Below, piece after piece: positions 22,498 through 22,820 of a DNA stretch of 22,820 bases (within the stretch, counting starts at the first letter, position 1; each line of letters starts with the position of its first letter). Under the pieces are notes generated by a model. The model was not told the DNA's origin. It made no database searches and was given only the letters and a program-made list of their open reading frames with translations. This stretch comes from Hydrogenophaga sp. (GTDB lineage: Bacteria > Pseudomonadota > Gammaproteobacteria > Burkholderiales > Burkholderiaceae_C): assembly GCA_020047875.1 (NCBI GenBank), contig JAIFNE010000065.1:1-22820 (forward strand), given 5' to 3'. The position numbers were made by a program, and so were the translations under genes.

Positions 22498-22820
22498 TCA
22501 GAGCACCAGGTTCACCAGGCGCCCAGGCACCACCACCACCTTTTTGGGCGCGGCGCCATTGGCCTGCTTCACGAAGGCCTCGCTGGCCAGCGCCGCGGCT
22601 TCGATCACCGCCTTGTCGGCGCTGGCGGGTACCGTGATGCTGCCGCGCAGCTTGCCGTTGATCTGCAACATGAGTTCGATCTCGTCGCGCTGCAGGGCCG
22701 CCGCGTCGGCCTGTGGCCACGGGGCATCGAGCAGTTCACCGGCCACGGCGGCGTAGCCGAGTTCGGTCCACAGGCTGTGGGCGATGTGCGGTGTGGCGGG
22801 GTAGATGCAGCGCAGCAGCA
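22498..22820 (-). CDS. leuS: Leucyl-tRNA synthetase, C-terminal end (truncated by window edge)
   Basis: The last 107 codons of leuS are seen; the rest lies beyond base 22820. The sequence LLRCIYPATPHIAHSLWTELGY is the anticodon-binding domain motif of bacterial LeuRS. It is followed by DEIELMLQINGKLRGSITVPASADK and the family-typical C-terminal end VKKVVVVPGRLVNLVL-like (here APKKVVVVPGRLVNLVL). LeuRS charges tRNA-Leu in the cytosol. It is the upstream gene of lptE and holA on the minus strand. Confidence 0.96.
   Translation of the reverse strand, partial: LLRCIYPATPHIAHSLWTELGYAAVAGELLDAPWPQADAAALQRDEIELMLQINGKLRGSITVPASADKAVIEAAALASEAFVKQANGAAPKKVVVVPGRLVNLVL

Noticed and set aside
1..22820. 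CRISPR arrays, tRNA or rRNA genes, insertion sequences and phage genes
   Set aside because: No regularly spaced repeats, tRNA-like arms, transposase or integrase sequences were seen on either strand.

Overview
The window reads as a chromosomal segment of a high-GC betaproteobacterium, most likely of the Burkholderiales/Comamonadaceae type (Hydrogenophaga, Rhodoferax or Polaromonas relatives). This rests on the strong GC bias at third codon positions, the short bacterial-type phosphoribulokinase, the Acidithiobacillus-type GshA family, and the leuS-lptE-holA order. It is a comparative judgement made by eye, not by a search.

Layout. On the minus strand, bases 1-3940 carry a truncated SulP-family anion transporter, a Ca2+/Na+ antiporter-family protein and a Kup potassium transporter. 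Bases 4070-17322 hold a Calvin-Benson-Bassham (CBB) cluster. The LysR regulator gene cbbR is on the minus strand, divergent from plus-strand cbbM (form II RuBisCO), cbbQ and cbbO (AAA+/VWA RuBisCO activase pair). A 156-base promoter gap follows, then cbbY, cbbE, cbbF, cbbP, cbbT, cbbZ and cbbA. Bases 17357-22820 are housekeeping: gshA (minus), a small membrane protein (plus), proA (minus, with an apparent frameshift), a rhodanese (plus), and holA, lptE and the 3' end of leuS (all minus).

How it works together. CbbP makes RuBP, CbbM carboxylates it, and CbbQ/CbbO would strip inhibitory sugar phosphates from CbbM. CbbY would destroy xylulose-1,5-bisphosphate and CbbZ would clear 2-phosphoglycolate from the oxygenase reaction. 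CbbA, CbbF, CbbT and CbbE regenerate ribulose-5-phosphate. GAPDH, phosphoglycerate kinase, ribose-5-phosphate isomerase, form I RuBisCO, carboxysome and carbonic anhydrase genes are not in the window.

The most notable sequence observation is a shared, ungapped promoter/operator block of about 56 bases. It occurs once between cbbR and cbbM (5015-5070) and again before cbbY (9756-9811), with a LysR-type ATT-N11-AAT core, a -35-like TTGAAT and a shared CTTTTTA at the same spacing. This suggests that one CbbR drives two transcription units. A perfect 20-base palindrome abuts the second copy. proA carries an apparent small out-of-frame deletion. I see no CRISPR array, tRNA, rRNA, insertion sequence or phage gene, and no convincing wholly new system; the cluster is a known type with some regulatory features worth checking.
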